Shown: one piece after another, positions 18,524 to 26,461 of the stretch
Numbering within the stretch: position 1 is the first letter of the stretch
Layout: each line of letters starts with the position of its first letter
Assembly (NCBI RefSeq): GCF_002295105.1
Contig: NZ_NSGH01000014.1
Location: forward strand, 1-64,000
DNA: 64,000 nt
Reading direction: 5' to 3'
Origin: Salimicrobium humidisoli
GTDB taxonomy: Bacteria; Bacillota; Bacilli; Bacillales; Halobacillaceae
The notes under the pieces: generated by a model
The model's input: only the letters and a program-made list of their open reading frames with translations
What the model was told of the DNA's origin: nothing
The model's database searches: none
Position numbers and translations under genes: made by a program

Positions 18524-18558
18524 TAAGCTTTACGTCGTTTAAAAGTCTGTTCAGTTTT

Positions 18559-18617
18559 CACCGGCCCCTCCGGGTTTCCGTAATGAAGGAGCTCCGGAAG
18601 AGCCGGTATTTTATCGA
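18559..18617 (+). terminator. Possible terminator between ylbL and tmcAL
   Basis: ACCGGC and GCCGGT bracket an imperfect inner hairpin (CTCCGG repeats), followed by ATTTTAT. It lies in the convergent gap and could serve ylbL; the stem is imperfect. Confidence 0.4.
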
Positions 18618-18644
18618 ACATGTTTAAGATAGTATATTCGGAGT

Positions 18645-19844
18645 TTAAATGAATAAAGGGGGGAGTTTTTCCCGGTGGTAACTTTCTACTCTTTGCTTTC
18701 CCGAAAGAGGGTAAAGGTAGGTCCTTTGAGCTTTCAGGTCAATGTCGAAGAGCGGATGATCGATCTGTTTAAGTTGAGTCACTAATGGAACTTCTATATT
18801 TTTTTTCTGTTCGGAAAGGTATTGTCTCCCCCGTTTATTCATACCCAGTACCCGGACGTATGGTACAGGTTCGTTCAGAAGGTAGCTGTCTTTTTTTCTT
18901 GTGTTTGTTATTAAATGAACGAATATGCGCTGCAGTCTCGTCCAGGTGTATCTTTTCGTTTTGACGGACTCCATCATTTCCTGGAACGAACTGCTATTGT
19001 TGATGCTTGATAACAGGCGGTGCTCCAGCCCTTCTTCGACTCCGTGAATCTGCCTTAATTCTTCGGGGGAGGTTGTCCACAGCAGGTGCTGAATGAGGGG
19101 GAAATAGTCTTCGAACTGGTGAAACTTCCCTTTGTTTTTTATGTAATTATGGAGGGATTGTACTGTAGAATCCGGAAGAGCCTGTCTGACTCCTTCCGTG
19201 ATTTCCCCCTGTTTGTGGATTTCCCTGCGGATGCTTGTAGCGCTGGAAATTTTCCCTTTGATCATTTCATCGTGATATTCGCTCTCAATTCGCGAAATCG
19301 TCTCCGGTTTTATATGAGGAGCAAATCGCTTTATTGCTTTTACGTAGCTGTAACCGAGAATGTTGTTGGGCTGTGATAGATCAAGTTCATCGACGCCGAC
19401 AGCCCGGTAAGCAAGACGTGATGCTTCCGGAAAGGAGATGCCCTCATCCAGAAAAGCGGTTAAATGTTCGTCGAAGTTCTCCCGGTTATGTTCCCATTTA
19501 TTGTGGGAATTGATGAAAGGAGCAATGTTCCCCTCTTCACTTCCGAAGCAGATGGAAGAGACGTTCAACCTGTCCAGGGTCTCCACAGCCCCTTTGCTGA
19601 AATAGTCCCCGTGCTGAACCGCAAACAAATGAGGCAGTTCAACCACCAAGTCCACGGACTGCAGAAGGGCGGATCTCGCTCTTTCCCATTTATCCATTAT
19701 AGCCGGCTCTCCACGCTGGAGAAAAGGTCCGCTCATGACAGCGATGATACAGTCAGCACCGGTTTCTTTCCTCGCCTGTGTTACATGGAAGTCATGGCCG
19801 AGATGGAACGGGTTGTATTCCACGATAATACCTGAAGCTTGCAT
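18645..19844 (-). CDS. tmcAL: tRNA(Met) cytidine acetate ligase TmcAL
   Basis: A 399-residue enzyme (YlbM) that forms N4-acetylcytidine at the wobble base of elongator tRNA-Met from acetate and ATP. The N-terminal nucleotidyltransferase motif VEYNPFHLGH (residues 8-17) and the SGPFLQRGEPAIMDKW block are characteristic. RBS GGAAAGGAAG precedes the ATG at 19844. It lies on the minus strand between ylbL and ylbN, the same place and orientation as in B. subtilis. Confidence 0.92.
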   Translation of the reverse strand: MQASGIIVEYNPFHLGHDFHVTQARKETGADCIIAVMSGPFLQRGEPAIMDKWERARSALLQSVDLVVELPHLFAVQHGDYFSKGAVETLDRLNVSSICFGSEEGNIAPFINSHNKWEHNRENFDEHLTAFLDEGISFPEASRLAYRAVGVDELDLSQPNNILGYSYVKAIKRFAPHIKPETISRIESEYHDEMIKGKISSATSIRREIHKQGEITEGVRQALPDSTVQSLHNYIKNKGKFHQFEDYFPLIQHLLWTTSPEELRQIHGVEEGLEHRLLSSINNSSSFQEMMESVKTKRYTWTRLQRIFVHLITNTRKKDSYLLNEPVPYVRVLGMNKRGRQYLSEQKKNIEVPLVTQLKQIDHPLFDIDLKAQRTYLYPLSGKQRVESYHREKLPPLFI

Positions 19845-19931
19845 AGGATCTTCCTTTCCTGCTATATTTGCATTCCTTTCCTTTCTATCTTAACATTAGA
19901 TAAAGATAAGCGATGGTGTAAAGAAAAAATG

Positions 19932-19960
19932 TTGACAAAACGTTTATTTGGTTTTAAAAT
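19932..19960 (+). promoter_or_regulatory. Promoter for ylbN-rpmF
   Basis: TTGACA (19932-19937) and TAAAAT (19955-19960) are spaced exactly 17 nt, close to sigma-A consensus. The predicted start lies near 19967, giving a short leader before the ribosome-binding site. Confidence 0.8.
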
Positions 19961-19987
19961 TACTCTTGTTGTCATGAGGTGATGACC

Positions 19988-20503
19988 GTGAAATTTCCAA
20001 TACAAAAAGTAAAACAGGCAGGGGACAACCCTTATCATTTTGAAGGGGATGTGGACCTTTCCTCTCTGGAGGATGCCAAAAATGATATCCGGGAAATTTC
20101 TCCTGTTTCGGTAACCGGTCAGGCAGAAATGAAAGGGGAAAACATATCAGTATCGATGACCATTGAAGGAGATATGATTCTTCCTTGCGCCAGAACGCTG
20201 GTGGATGTTCCTTTCGTATTCAACATCCAGGCTACGGAATACTTCAACCTTTCTCCTTATTATGAGGAAGAGGATGAGTCGGAAGTACACCCGCTGCATG
20301 GAGAACTGCTTGACTTGACTCCTTATATAAAGGAGAATGTGCTATTGGAGGTTCCCTATCGTGTCTTTTCGGATGATCCTGACGTCGTCCCTCCGCAAGA
20401 AGGAGAAGGCTGGGAAGTCGTGGACGAGAAACCGGAATCTGAAAGCAAAATAGATCCTCGATTAGCTAAACTGGAATCATTATTAGATGAAAAAGAGAAA
20501 TAG
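19988..20503 (+). CDS. ylbN: YlbN (DUF177, YceD family) protein
   Basis: This 171-residue protein belongs to the YceD/DUF177 family, almost always encoded just before rpmF. Members are linked to 23S rRNA or ribosome maturation. Conserved parts include MILPCARTLVDVPF, with a single Cys, and the acidic segment ending in DPRLAKLESLL. I chose GTG 19988 because GAGGTG lies at 6-nt spacing; the ORF could extend to GTG 19979, but that codon overlaps the site. It forms an operon with rpmF, 49 nt downstream. Confidence 0.88.
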   Translation: MKFPIQKVKQAGDNPYHFEGDVDLSSLEDAKNDIREISPVSVTGQAEMKGENISVSMTIEGDMILPCARTLVDVPFVFNIQATEYFNLSPYYEEEDESEVHPLHGELLDLTPYIKENVLLEVPYRVFSDDPDVVPPQEGEGWEVVDEKPESESKIDPRLAKLESLLDEKEK

Positions 20504-20552
20504 AGAGGGCATCGACCGCTCTTCTCTTTACTTATAAAGGAGGTGGACAGCA

Positions 20553-20726
20553 ATGGCAGTACCTAAGCGCAGAACGTCCAAAAAGGTGAAAAATCAACGT
20601 CGTACGCATAAAAAATTGAGTGCTCCTAAATTGGTGGCATGTCAAAATTGCGGAGAGCTGACTAAGCCACACCGTGTGTGCAGCTCTTGCGGCCAGTACA
20701 ATGGCAAGCAAGTAGTCGAAGCATAA
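20553..20726 (+). CDS. rpmF: 50S ribosomal protein L32
   Basis: This 57-residue basic protein starts [17 protein letters not shown] and carries a zinc ribbon with two CxxC pairs (CQNC and CSSC). It is therefore the zinc-binding (C+) form of L32. An ideal AAGGAGGTGG precedes the ATG at 20553. It follows ylbN in the standard yceD-rpmF pairing and is ended by a terminator. Confidence 0.97.
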   Translation: MAVPKRRTSKKVKNQRRTHKKLSAPKLVACQNCGELTKPHRVCSSCGQYNGKQVVEA

Positions 20727-20729
20727 AGG

Positions 20730-20757
20730 AAAGCCTGTGACCGCAGGCTTTTTTTTA
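20730..20757 (+). terminator. Terminator after rpmF
   Basis: AAGCCTG and CAGGCTT form a compact stem with a 6-nt loop, followed by eight or more T residues. Confidence 0.85.
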
Positions 20758-20851
20758 TGCTTTTTTGTCTTGTTCGCTGACCTTTTCATGTGCAGGAAAA
20801 GATGTAAAATGAAAGCAGAGGCTTTTAATCTCACCAAGGGGAGTGGATGCA

Positions 20852-21595
20852 GTGGAAACGGTATATGTCACTTATGAACAGTACGTGGCTGTTGTTACGT
20901 TGAACCGGGAAGATAAAAGAAATGCAGTCAGCAGACAAATGACGATGGAACTCAGGCAGATTACTGAAGAAATTAAAGCGAATGAACAGGTGAAAGCACT
21001 TGTACTCACCTCCAGAGGAGAACGTGCCTTTTGTTCGGGGGGAGATCTGAAAGAGCTGCATGGAGATTTATCGGAAGAGGAAGCGTATACGGTTCTTTCT
21101 CCGATGAAGGAATTGCTTTATGAAATAGCGACGCTGCCGGTGCCGACCCTCGCTTATTTGAATGGAGAAGCGCGGGGAGGGGGATGCGAACTTGCTACCG
21201 CATGTGATATACGAATAGGAAAAGAAGGAAGCAGGTTCGGCTTTGTGCAGGGAAAACTTGGTATCGTACCTGGATGGGGAGGCGGAGCGCTTCTTTATGA
21301 AAGAATTTCTCCGGTCCAGGCTTTTCACTGGTTGACTGCAAGTGAGGTTATTGACGCAGAAGAAGCGAAGCAGCTCGGGTGGCTCCAGGGGATGGCAAAC
21401 GAACTGGATCTCGGTATATTCACCACTCGTTCCAGGGAACAGCTCAGGTTCTGGAAAAAGCAGCTTATGGAAAATATAGACACTTCTGTACTTTATAGAA
21501 AAATGGAAGAGGAAACCCGGCAGTCAGCGGCTTTATGGCCATCAGAAGCTCACAAAAAAGCAGTGAATGCGTTTTTCAGCCGCAAAAATAAATAA
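20852..21595 (+). CDS. Enoyl-CoA hydratase/isomerase (crotonase) family protein
   Basis: A 247-residue crotonase-fold protein. The oxyanion-hole segments AFCSGGDLKEL and GEARGGGCELATACDIRIG are present, so it should bind an acyl-CoA thioester, but the substrate and reaction are not predictable. The C-terminal half is short and ends with a basic FFSRKNK tail. Start choice is uncertain: GTG 20852 has AAGGGG at about 10-nt spacing, while GTG 20843 is in frame but too close to it. Similar crotonase genes follow rpmF in several Bacillaceae, replacing ylbO of B. subtilis. It is bounded by terminators on both sides, so it is probably transcribed alone. Confidence 0.8.
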   Translation: METVYVTYEQYVAVVTLNREDKRNAVSRQMTMELRQITEEIKANEQVKALVLTSRGERAFCSGGDLKELHGDLSEEEAYTVLSPMKELLYEIATLPVPTLAYLNGEARGGGCELATACDIRIGKEGSRFGFVQGKLGIVPGWGGGALLYERISPVQAFHWLTASEVIDAEEAKQLGWLQGMANELDLGIFTTRSREQLRFWKKQLMENIDTSVLYRKMEEETRQSAALWPSEAHKKAVNAFFSRKNK

Positions 21596-21618
21596 AAGCC
21601 CGCCGGCTAATCGCTTAA

Positions 21619-21650
21619 AAAAGAGCCGTTCATAGGAACGGCTCTTTCGT
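21619..21650 (+). terminator. Bidirectional terminator between the crotonase gene and ylbP
   Basis: AAGAGCCGTTC (21621-21631) pairs with GAACGGCTCTT (21636-21646) around a 4-nt loop, with A residues before and T residues after. It serves both converging genes. Confidence 0.85.
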
Positions 21651-21655
21651 GGATA

Positions 21656-22144
21656 TCAGCTGTCTTCTTTCGGTTGCTCGTCCACTCCCTCAGGCAGCCA
21701 TAAGAGGGGGTTCTCCCCGCGGTCTCTCTCCATGTTATAAGTAGCTTTCTGGAAGCCGAGACGTTCCCAGAATCCATGGGAGTTAATGCGCGGATTCGTT
21801 TTAATAGGCAAATGATAGCTTTTGGCGAAGTCCACCAGCTGTTTTCCGTAACCTTTGCCCTGATAGTCTTTAAGTACTTCCAGTTTCCATAGTTCGAGAT
21901 AATCCTGAGGAGGATTGAAATAATTATCGTATTTAGCGGAAATTCTATAGAGACTCATTCTTGCAATCATGGCATTACCGATATAAATACCGAAAAACGG
22001 AGATTCGCTGTTATTTTCCACGATGTTACTCTGTAAATCTTCGAGCATAGTAAGTTCCTGAAGACCATACTCTTTGAAACGTTTGAACTCCTCGAGTGTT
22101 TTATAGTTGATTAGTAAAGGCTGCACTTCTGTACTGATACTCAT
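21656..22144 (-). CDS. ylbP: YlbP, GNAT-family N-acetyltransferase
   Basis: A 162-residue GNAT acetyltransferase. The acetyl-CoA binding motif A appears as VLKDYQGKGYGKQLVDFAK and the family-specific C terminus as SHGFWERLGFQKATYNMERD. Its substrate is unknown. I chose the ATG at 22144, giving the length of B. subtilis YlbP, with AAAGGAG upstream; a longer TTG-started form to 22180 is possible. A good promoter lies upstream on the minus strand. Confidence 0.88.
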   Translation of the reverse strand: MSISTEVQPLLINYKTLEEFKRFKEYGLQELTMLEDLQSNIVENNSESPFFGIYIGNAMIARMSLYRISAKYDNYFNPPQDYLELWKLEVLKDYQGKGYGKQLVDFAKSYHLPIKTNPRINSHGFWERLGFQKATYNMERDRGENPLLWLPEGVDEQPKEDS

Positions 22145-22184
22145 CGACCGTGACGCTCCTTTCGGCAATCTTGCTTCCAATTAC

Positions 22185-22212
22185 ATTATAGTATAAAAAT
22201 TTTCAGAATCAA
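22185..22212 (-). promoter_or_regulatory. Promoter for ylbP
   Basis: On the minus strand, TTGATT (22207-22212) and a perfect TATAAT (22185-22190) are spaced 16 nt. Confidence 0.65.
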
Positions 22213-22248
22213 ATGGATTACTTTTACCTGCTATATCTGTTACAAGTT

Positions 22249-22257
22249 TGCTACAAT
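22249..22257 (+). promoter_or_regulatory. Extended -10 promoter for the DUF3397 gene
   Basis: TGCTACAAT is an extended -10 element (TACAAT at 22252-22257) about 35 nt before the ATG. There is no clear -35. Confidence 0.45.
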
Positions 22258-22291
22258 AGAGTTTGAAAAATGCAGGAAGAAGGTGGGATAG

Positions 22292-22675
22292 ATGCCTGAA
22301 AACGACCCTTCGGTCTCGTGGCTGCTTATAATAATAACCCCTATAATCTTCGTTGTGTTGTATATGTGGTTTTTGAAGTGGACGGCAAGTAAAGGAAAAG
22401 CGCTGCGGGGAGCCGTATATATAAGTACTCCTTTTCTGGTTTTTGCTGTGCGCGAACTTATGAACCTGCTGCTTGGAGGGAACAATACAGGCTGGGTCAT
22501 CGTCGCGTTGCTCGTCCTGGTCGGTATTTCACTGTATATTCAGTACAGGACAGCTGGTGAAATGAAGTTACGTAAAACTCTCACCAGTTTTCTGAGACTT
22601 ACTTTCTTTGTATTTGTCATACTATATATTATGCTTTTGCTAAGTACAGTTACTGCAGGAGTGCTGAACGTTTAA
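22292..22675 (+). CDS. DUF3397 family membrane protein
   Basis: A 127-residue protein with four predicted transmembrane helices, matching the DUF3397 family that precedes bshC in many Bacillaceae (conserved FAVRELMNLLLGG and FVFVILYIMLLL). The function is unknown. The ATG at 22292 has GAAGGTGGG upstream. The panE gene (ketopantoate reductase), common between ylbP and this gene, is not present. Confidence 0.75.
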   Translation: MPENDPSVSWLLIIITPIIFVVLYMWFLKWTASKGKALRGAVYISTPFLVFAVRELMNLLLGGNNTGWVIVALLVLVGISLYIQYRTAGEMKLRKTLTSFLRLTFFVFVILYIMLLLSTVTAGVLNV

Positions 22676-22808
22676 AATTTGACCTGATTTTAATTGCTGC
22701 TTACTTACGTTCCGCGTATGTAAACAGATTAGATGAATGCCGGTTGATTATTATGTACAATGTTATGAGGATGTAAGATACATAGGTGCGTATAAAGGAG
22801 AATGTGTG

Positions 22809-24428
22809 ATGAGAATAGATCCGGTACAGTTCGGAGAAACGAATACTTTGATGAAAGACTACCGTTACAATTTCGAGAAATTGGCTAATAAATTCGATTA
22901 CTCCCCTTTCGTGGAACGTGCATGGGAGGAGCGGTTACATGAACTTCAAAACCGAGAGTTCAAAAGAGAGGAAACAGTGGAAATCCTGAAAAAAATGAAC
23001 GAATATTACGGAGCGGGAGCTGAAACGTTAGCCCATATTGAGCGTTTGTACGAGAAAGATTCTACAGTGATGATCGCCGGCCAGCAGGCTGGTTTGCTTA
23101 TGGGCCCCATGTATACCGTCAATAAAGCTATTTCGGTCATTGAGGCGGCTAAACAGAAAGAAAAAATGCTTGGTAAACCAGTGCTCCCGGTATTCTGGAT
23201 GGCAGGAGAAGATCACGACTTTGAAGAAATCAATCATGTTTATCTTGAACAGGATGGTCTGAAAAAACAAAAGATATCCCAGGCGACAGATGGAAAAACT
23301 TCAGTTTCCGACGTCGATTTGGACAGTGAAGCTGCAAACGAATTCGTAAAAGCGTGTTTCAGACATCTTCCCGAGTCTATGCATACGAAGGATGTCTACC
23401 GGCACGTTCATCATGCCCTCGAGGGAGCCAGAACGTATTCAGACTTTTTTGCGAGACTCCTCACCAGCCTTTTCAAACATCAGGGGCTGATCGTACTGGA
23501 CGCTCACGCTCCTTCCATACGAAAGCTTGAAAGCGACTATTTTATCCAGATGATCGAGCATAATGAAGCTATAGCTTCGGGAGTATATGCAAAGGAACAG
23601 GAAAATAAAAGGCAGGGCTACCCTGTTACTATAGATGCAGAAGTAAGTGATGCCCATCTGTTCTACCACGATGGAAAGCAGCGTGTTCTTCTTATGCGGG
23701 AAGGGTCCCGTTTTGTTGGTAAGCAGGGAGAAGTGGAATTCAGTGAGGATGAATTATTGATGATAGCCGAGGAAACGCCCGAAAGGCTGAGTAACAATGT
23801 CGTCACACGCCCGCTGATGCAGGATCTGCTGCTTCCCTGTCTAGGCTTTATAGGAGGACCGGGAGAAATAAGCTACTGGTCGGTGCTGAAACCTGCCTTC
23901 TCGGAGTTATCGATAAAGATGCCTCCGACGCTTCCAAGACTCAGTTTCACCTTTATCAGCAACAGTATCAAAAACAGGGCAAGAACGGAAGGTATCGATC
24001 TTTATGAGGTTCTGCGTAACGGATTAAGTGAGGAGAAGATGAATTTCCTCTCATCCCACTCCGAAGTTCCCCTGGAGGAAATGAAGAGAGAAATGAAAGA
24101 GCAGATCTCGCGTCTCCACGCCCCCTTCCGCAGGGAAGCGGAAAGGACGGGACCCGATGTCTTAGGTTATGCGGAGAAAAACCTCGAATATATGGAGTCG
24201 CTTATCGACGATATGGGAGACCGTATATCCAAAGAACATCTCAAAAAATATGAGAACACCCTTGCTTTTTATAGTCGTCTGGAAGATGTAATCCGGCCTA
24301 AAGGCGGGCTTCAGGAGAGGATATGGAACCCGCTGCCGTTCCTCAATGAATTCGGCTGGGATTTCTTTTCGAAGATTCCGGAATATGAATGGGACTTCCG
24401 GCAGCAGCATTATTTGATTTACAGTTAA
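22809..24428 (+). CDS. bshC: Putative cysteine ligase BshC (bacillithiol synthesis)
   Basis: A 539-residue protein, exactly the usual BshC length. The family catalyses the last step of bacillithiol synthesis, adding cysteine to glucosaminyl-malate. Visible features are the Rossmann-like VMIAGQQAGLLMGPMYTV block, PVFWMAGEDHDFEEINHVY and a C-terminal coiled coil (about 415-500). I chose ATG 22809 with AAAGGAG at 8-nt spacing; the reading frame is open upstream to 22737 without a better start. It stands between the DUF3397 gene and mraZ, its classic place, and is followed by a strong terminator. Confidence 0.93.
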   Translation: MRIDPVQFGETNTLMKDYRYNFEKLANKFDYSPFVERAWEERLHELQNREFKREETVEILKKMNEYYGAGAETLAHIERLYEKDSTVMIAGQQAGLLMGPMYTVNKAISVIEAAKQKEKMLGKPVLPVFWMAGEDHDFEEINHVYLEQDGLKKQKISQATDGKTSVSDVDLDSEAANEFVKACFRHLPESMHTKDVYRHVHHALEGARTYSDFFARLLTSLFKHQGLIVLDAHAPSIRKLESDYFIQMIEHNEAIASGVYAKEQENKRQGYPVTIDAEVSDAHLFYHDGKQRVLLMREGSRFVGKQGEVEFSEDELLMIAEETPERLSNNVVTRPLMQDLLLPCLGFIGGPGEISYWSVLKPAFSELSIKMPPTLPRLSFTFISNSIKNRARTEGIDLYEVLRNGLSEEKMNFLSSHSEVPLEEMKREMKEQISRLHAPFRREAERTGPDVLGYAEKNLEYMESLIDDMGDRISKEHLKKYENTLAFYSRLEDVIRPKGGLQERIWNPLPFLNEFGWDFFSKIPEYEWDFRQQHYLIYS

Positions 24429-24444
24429 GCGTATATGGGAAACG

Positions 24445-24498
24445 ACTCCCGGAGTATGTCGCCAGTATTCGGCGATACTTGCTCCGGGAGTTTTTTTT
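24445..24498 (+). terminator. Terminator after bshC
   Basis: ACTCCCGGAG (24445-24454) pairs with CTCCGGGAGT (24482-24491), with an inner GTCGCC/GGCGAT stem, followed by eight T residues. It separates bshC from the division cluster. Confidence 0.9.
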
Positions 24499-24591
24499 GT
24501 CCTTTTTACTATGCTGTTTTCTTTAAACGTTCGAAGGATGAAAAGGAATTAATTCTATTGAAAGATTTTTTTCGTTTTCCGTTAGTTTACT

Positions 24592-24617
24592 GTGGTACAA
24601 AGTGGTGTAGTGTGGTA
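24592..24617 (+). promoter_or_regulatory. MraZ operator repeats (three GTGG direct repeats)
   Basis: GTGGTA, GTGGTG and GTGGTA start at 24592, 24602 and 24612, an exact 10-bp period, 30-55 bp before the mraZ ATG. MraZ proteins are known to bind GTGG/TGGG-type direct repeats spaced one helical turn apart upstream of their own gene. The match in spacing, motif and position makes this a confident operator. Candidate promoter hexamers nearby are weak (TTGAAA at 24558). Confidence 0.75.
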
Positions 24618-24646
24618 CGCTAAATAAAGAAGGTGGGGTCATCTAT

Positions 24647-25078
24647 ATGCTGATGGGGGAACATCGACATAATATGGATTCCAAAGGACGTTTAATAATC
24701 CCGAGCAGATTACGGGATTCCCTGGGCGAGTCCTTTGTAGTTACACGAGGACTGGATAATTGCCTGTTCATTTATCCTCCTGAAGAGTGGGAGAAACTTG
24801 AGAGGAAATTACAATCCCTCCCCCTGACTAAAAAAGATGCCCGGGCCTTCACGCGGTTTTTCTTATCGGGCGCCATGGAAAGCACCCTGGATAATCAGGG
24901 GCGTATTCATATCCCGCTGCCGCTCAGAGAGCATGCTGACCTTGAAAAGGCATGCGTGATCGTCGGCGTCTCCACGAGACTGGAAGTGTGGGCAGAAGAT
25001 AAGTGGGACAGCTATATGGAAGAATCGCGCCAATCATTAGAATCCTTTTCCGAAAATTTGCTGGATCTTGATTTATGA
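24647..25078 (+). CDS. mraZ: Transcriptional regulator MraZ
   Basis: A 143-residue protein with two SpoVT/AbrB-like repeats, each holding the motif (MDSKGRLIIPSRLR near 10 and LDNQGRIHIPLPLR near 83). MraZ forms a ring-shaped oligomer and controls the division and cell-wall operon it heads, acting on ftsL expression in B. subtilis. LPLTKKDARAFTRFFLSGA is the conserved core. The ATG follows AGAAGGTGGGG, and three GTGG operator repeats lie just upstream, supporting autoregulation. Confidence 0.96.
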   Translation: MLMGEHRHNMDSKGRLIIPSRLRDSLGESFVVTRGLDNCLFIYPPEEWEKLERKLQSLPLTKKDARAFTRFFLSGAMESTLDNQGRIHIPLPLREHADLEKACVIVGVSTRLEVWAEDKWDSYMEESRQSLESFSENLLDLDL

Positions 25079-25099
25079 ATAACAGAAACGAGTGAGTGC

Positions 25100-26077
25100 A
25101 TGTTTGACCATTACAGCGTATTAAAGACAGAGACGATTGAAAAATTGAATATCCGGCCTGACGGGGTGTACGTTGACTGCACACTCGGGGGTGGAGGTCA
25201 CAGTAAGGAGATTGCCAGACAGTTGACGAGCGGTCATCTTTACGTGTTCGATCAGGATGTAAACGCAATGGAATCTGCGAGAGATTACCTTGCTGACTAT
25301 GCATCCAGCATTACATTCATACCTTCGAATTTCCGGCATCTGGAAGAAGAGCTTCAGGCGCGGGGAGTAGAAGAAGTGGACGGCATCCTTTACGATCTTG
25401 GGGTATCAAGCCCGCAGCTGGACGTAAAAGAACGGGGATTCAGTTATCAGCAGGACGCCCCGCTTGATATGCGCATGAATCAGGCTGATACCATCAGTGC
25501 GTATGAAGTGATTAACGAGTGGGCTTATGAAGACCTTGTACGCATATTTTTCAGATATGGGGAAGAAAAATTTTCGAAACAGATAGCCCGAAAAATAGAG
25601 AAACAAAGAGAAAAAGCACCTGTAACTTCTACGGGAGAATTGGTTGAATTGATTAAAGAAGGTATACCGGCAGCGGCCCGCAGAAAAGGCGGTCATCCTG
25701 CCAAGCGTGTGTTTCAGGCTATACGTATTGCTGTAAATGATGAACTGGGGGCTTTTCTTTCCTCGCTTGATCAGGCAGCACGATACATATCTCTCGAGGG
25801 AAGGATAGCAGTTATCACCTTTCATTCCCTGGAGGACCGAATTTGCAAACAGGCATTCAAACATTGGAGTACAATACCTCCTCTTCCTAAAAATTTTCCT
25901 GTCATTCCGGAGGAGAAACAGCCTCCTTTCACTTTGATTACGAGAAAACCGATAGAAGCAGTAGAAGAAGAACTGGAAGAAAACCGCAGGTCGCGCTCGG
26001 CTAAGTTGAGAGTAGTTGAAAAAGTGAGGCCCTGGTCAGAAGAATTTCACTTTGAGAAAGGGTGGAAAATGACGTGA
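25100..26077 (+). CDS. rsmH: 16S rRNA (cytosine1402-N4)-methyltransferase RsmH
   Basis: This 325-residue methyltransferase (MraW) makes the N4-methyl of m4Cm1402 in the ribosomal P site. The SAM-binding [14 protein letters not shown] motif near 18 and [16 protein letters not shown] are intact, as is the C-terminal [10 protein letters not shown]. The ATG at 25100 lies 21 nt after mraZ. Its TGA overlaps the ftsL GTG. Confidence 0.97.
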   Translation: MFDHYSVLKTETIEKLNIRPDGVYVDCTLGGGGHSKEIARQLTSGHLYVFDQDVNAMESARDYLADYASSITFIPSNFRHLEEELQARGVEEVDGILYDLGVSSPQLDVKERGFSYQQDAPLDMRMNQADTISAYEVINEWAYEDLVRIFFRYGEEKFSKQIARKIEKQREKAPVTSTGELVELIKEGIPAAARRKGGHPAKRVFQAIRIAVNDELGAFLSSLDQAARYISLEGRIAVITFHSLEDRICKQAFKHWSTIPPLPKNFPVIPEEKQPPFTLITRKPIEAVEEELEENRRSRSAKLRVVEKVRPWSEEFHFEKGWKMT

Positions 26078-26442
26078 GTATAGAAAAAATAAAACCTTAT
26101 CATCAGCCCGAAAGAGAACCTGCAAAAAGACAGGTGAAAGTCAGAGTAAAAAAGAATAAATGGATAAGCAAGGGTGAAAAATACCTTTATTCCATTATCA
26201 GCGGGACAGTGTTGTGCGCTTGTGCCTACGTAATCAGTTTTTCGAGTGCTACAGATACGCTTAACAGAGATATTGAAACCCTTGAAGGGAAAGTTGAACA
26301 GCAGCAGTCTGTAAATAATTCTTTAACTTACGATGTAGAGCAACTCAGAAATCCGGAGAGAATTCTGAATGTTGCTAAAAAACACGGACTGGATATTGAA
26401 CAGTCCCAGGTGAAACAGGCAACTGCCGTTTCTTCGAAATAA
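26074..26442 (+). CDS. ftsL: Cell division protein FtsL
   Basis: A 122-residue bitopic membrane protein: a basic cytoplasmic segment, one membrane helix (about 42-62), then an extracellular coiled coil (about 65-105, [18 protein letters not shown]). It forms the FtsL-DivIC-DivIB subcomplex that activates the septal synthase. I chose GTG 26074, overlapping the rsmH stop by 4 nt (GTGA), with AAAGGGTGG upstream; the frame is also open from GTG 26062. Sequence similarity in this family is low, so position and topology carry the call. Confidence 0.88.
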   Translation: MSIEKIKPYHQPEREPAKRQVKVRVKKNKWISKGEKYLYSIISGTVLCACAYVISFSSATDTLNRDIETLEGKVEQQQSVNNSLTYDVEQLRNPERILNVAKKHGLDIEQSQVKQATAVSSK

Positions 26443-26461
26443 CACTCAGGAGGCTCGCATC

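Noticed and set aside
24435-24623. Plus-strand ORF of 62 codons between bshC and mraZ
   Set aside because: It spans the bshC terminator and the MraZ operator repeats and has no ribosome-binding site.
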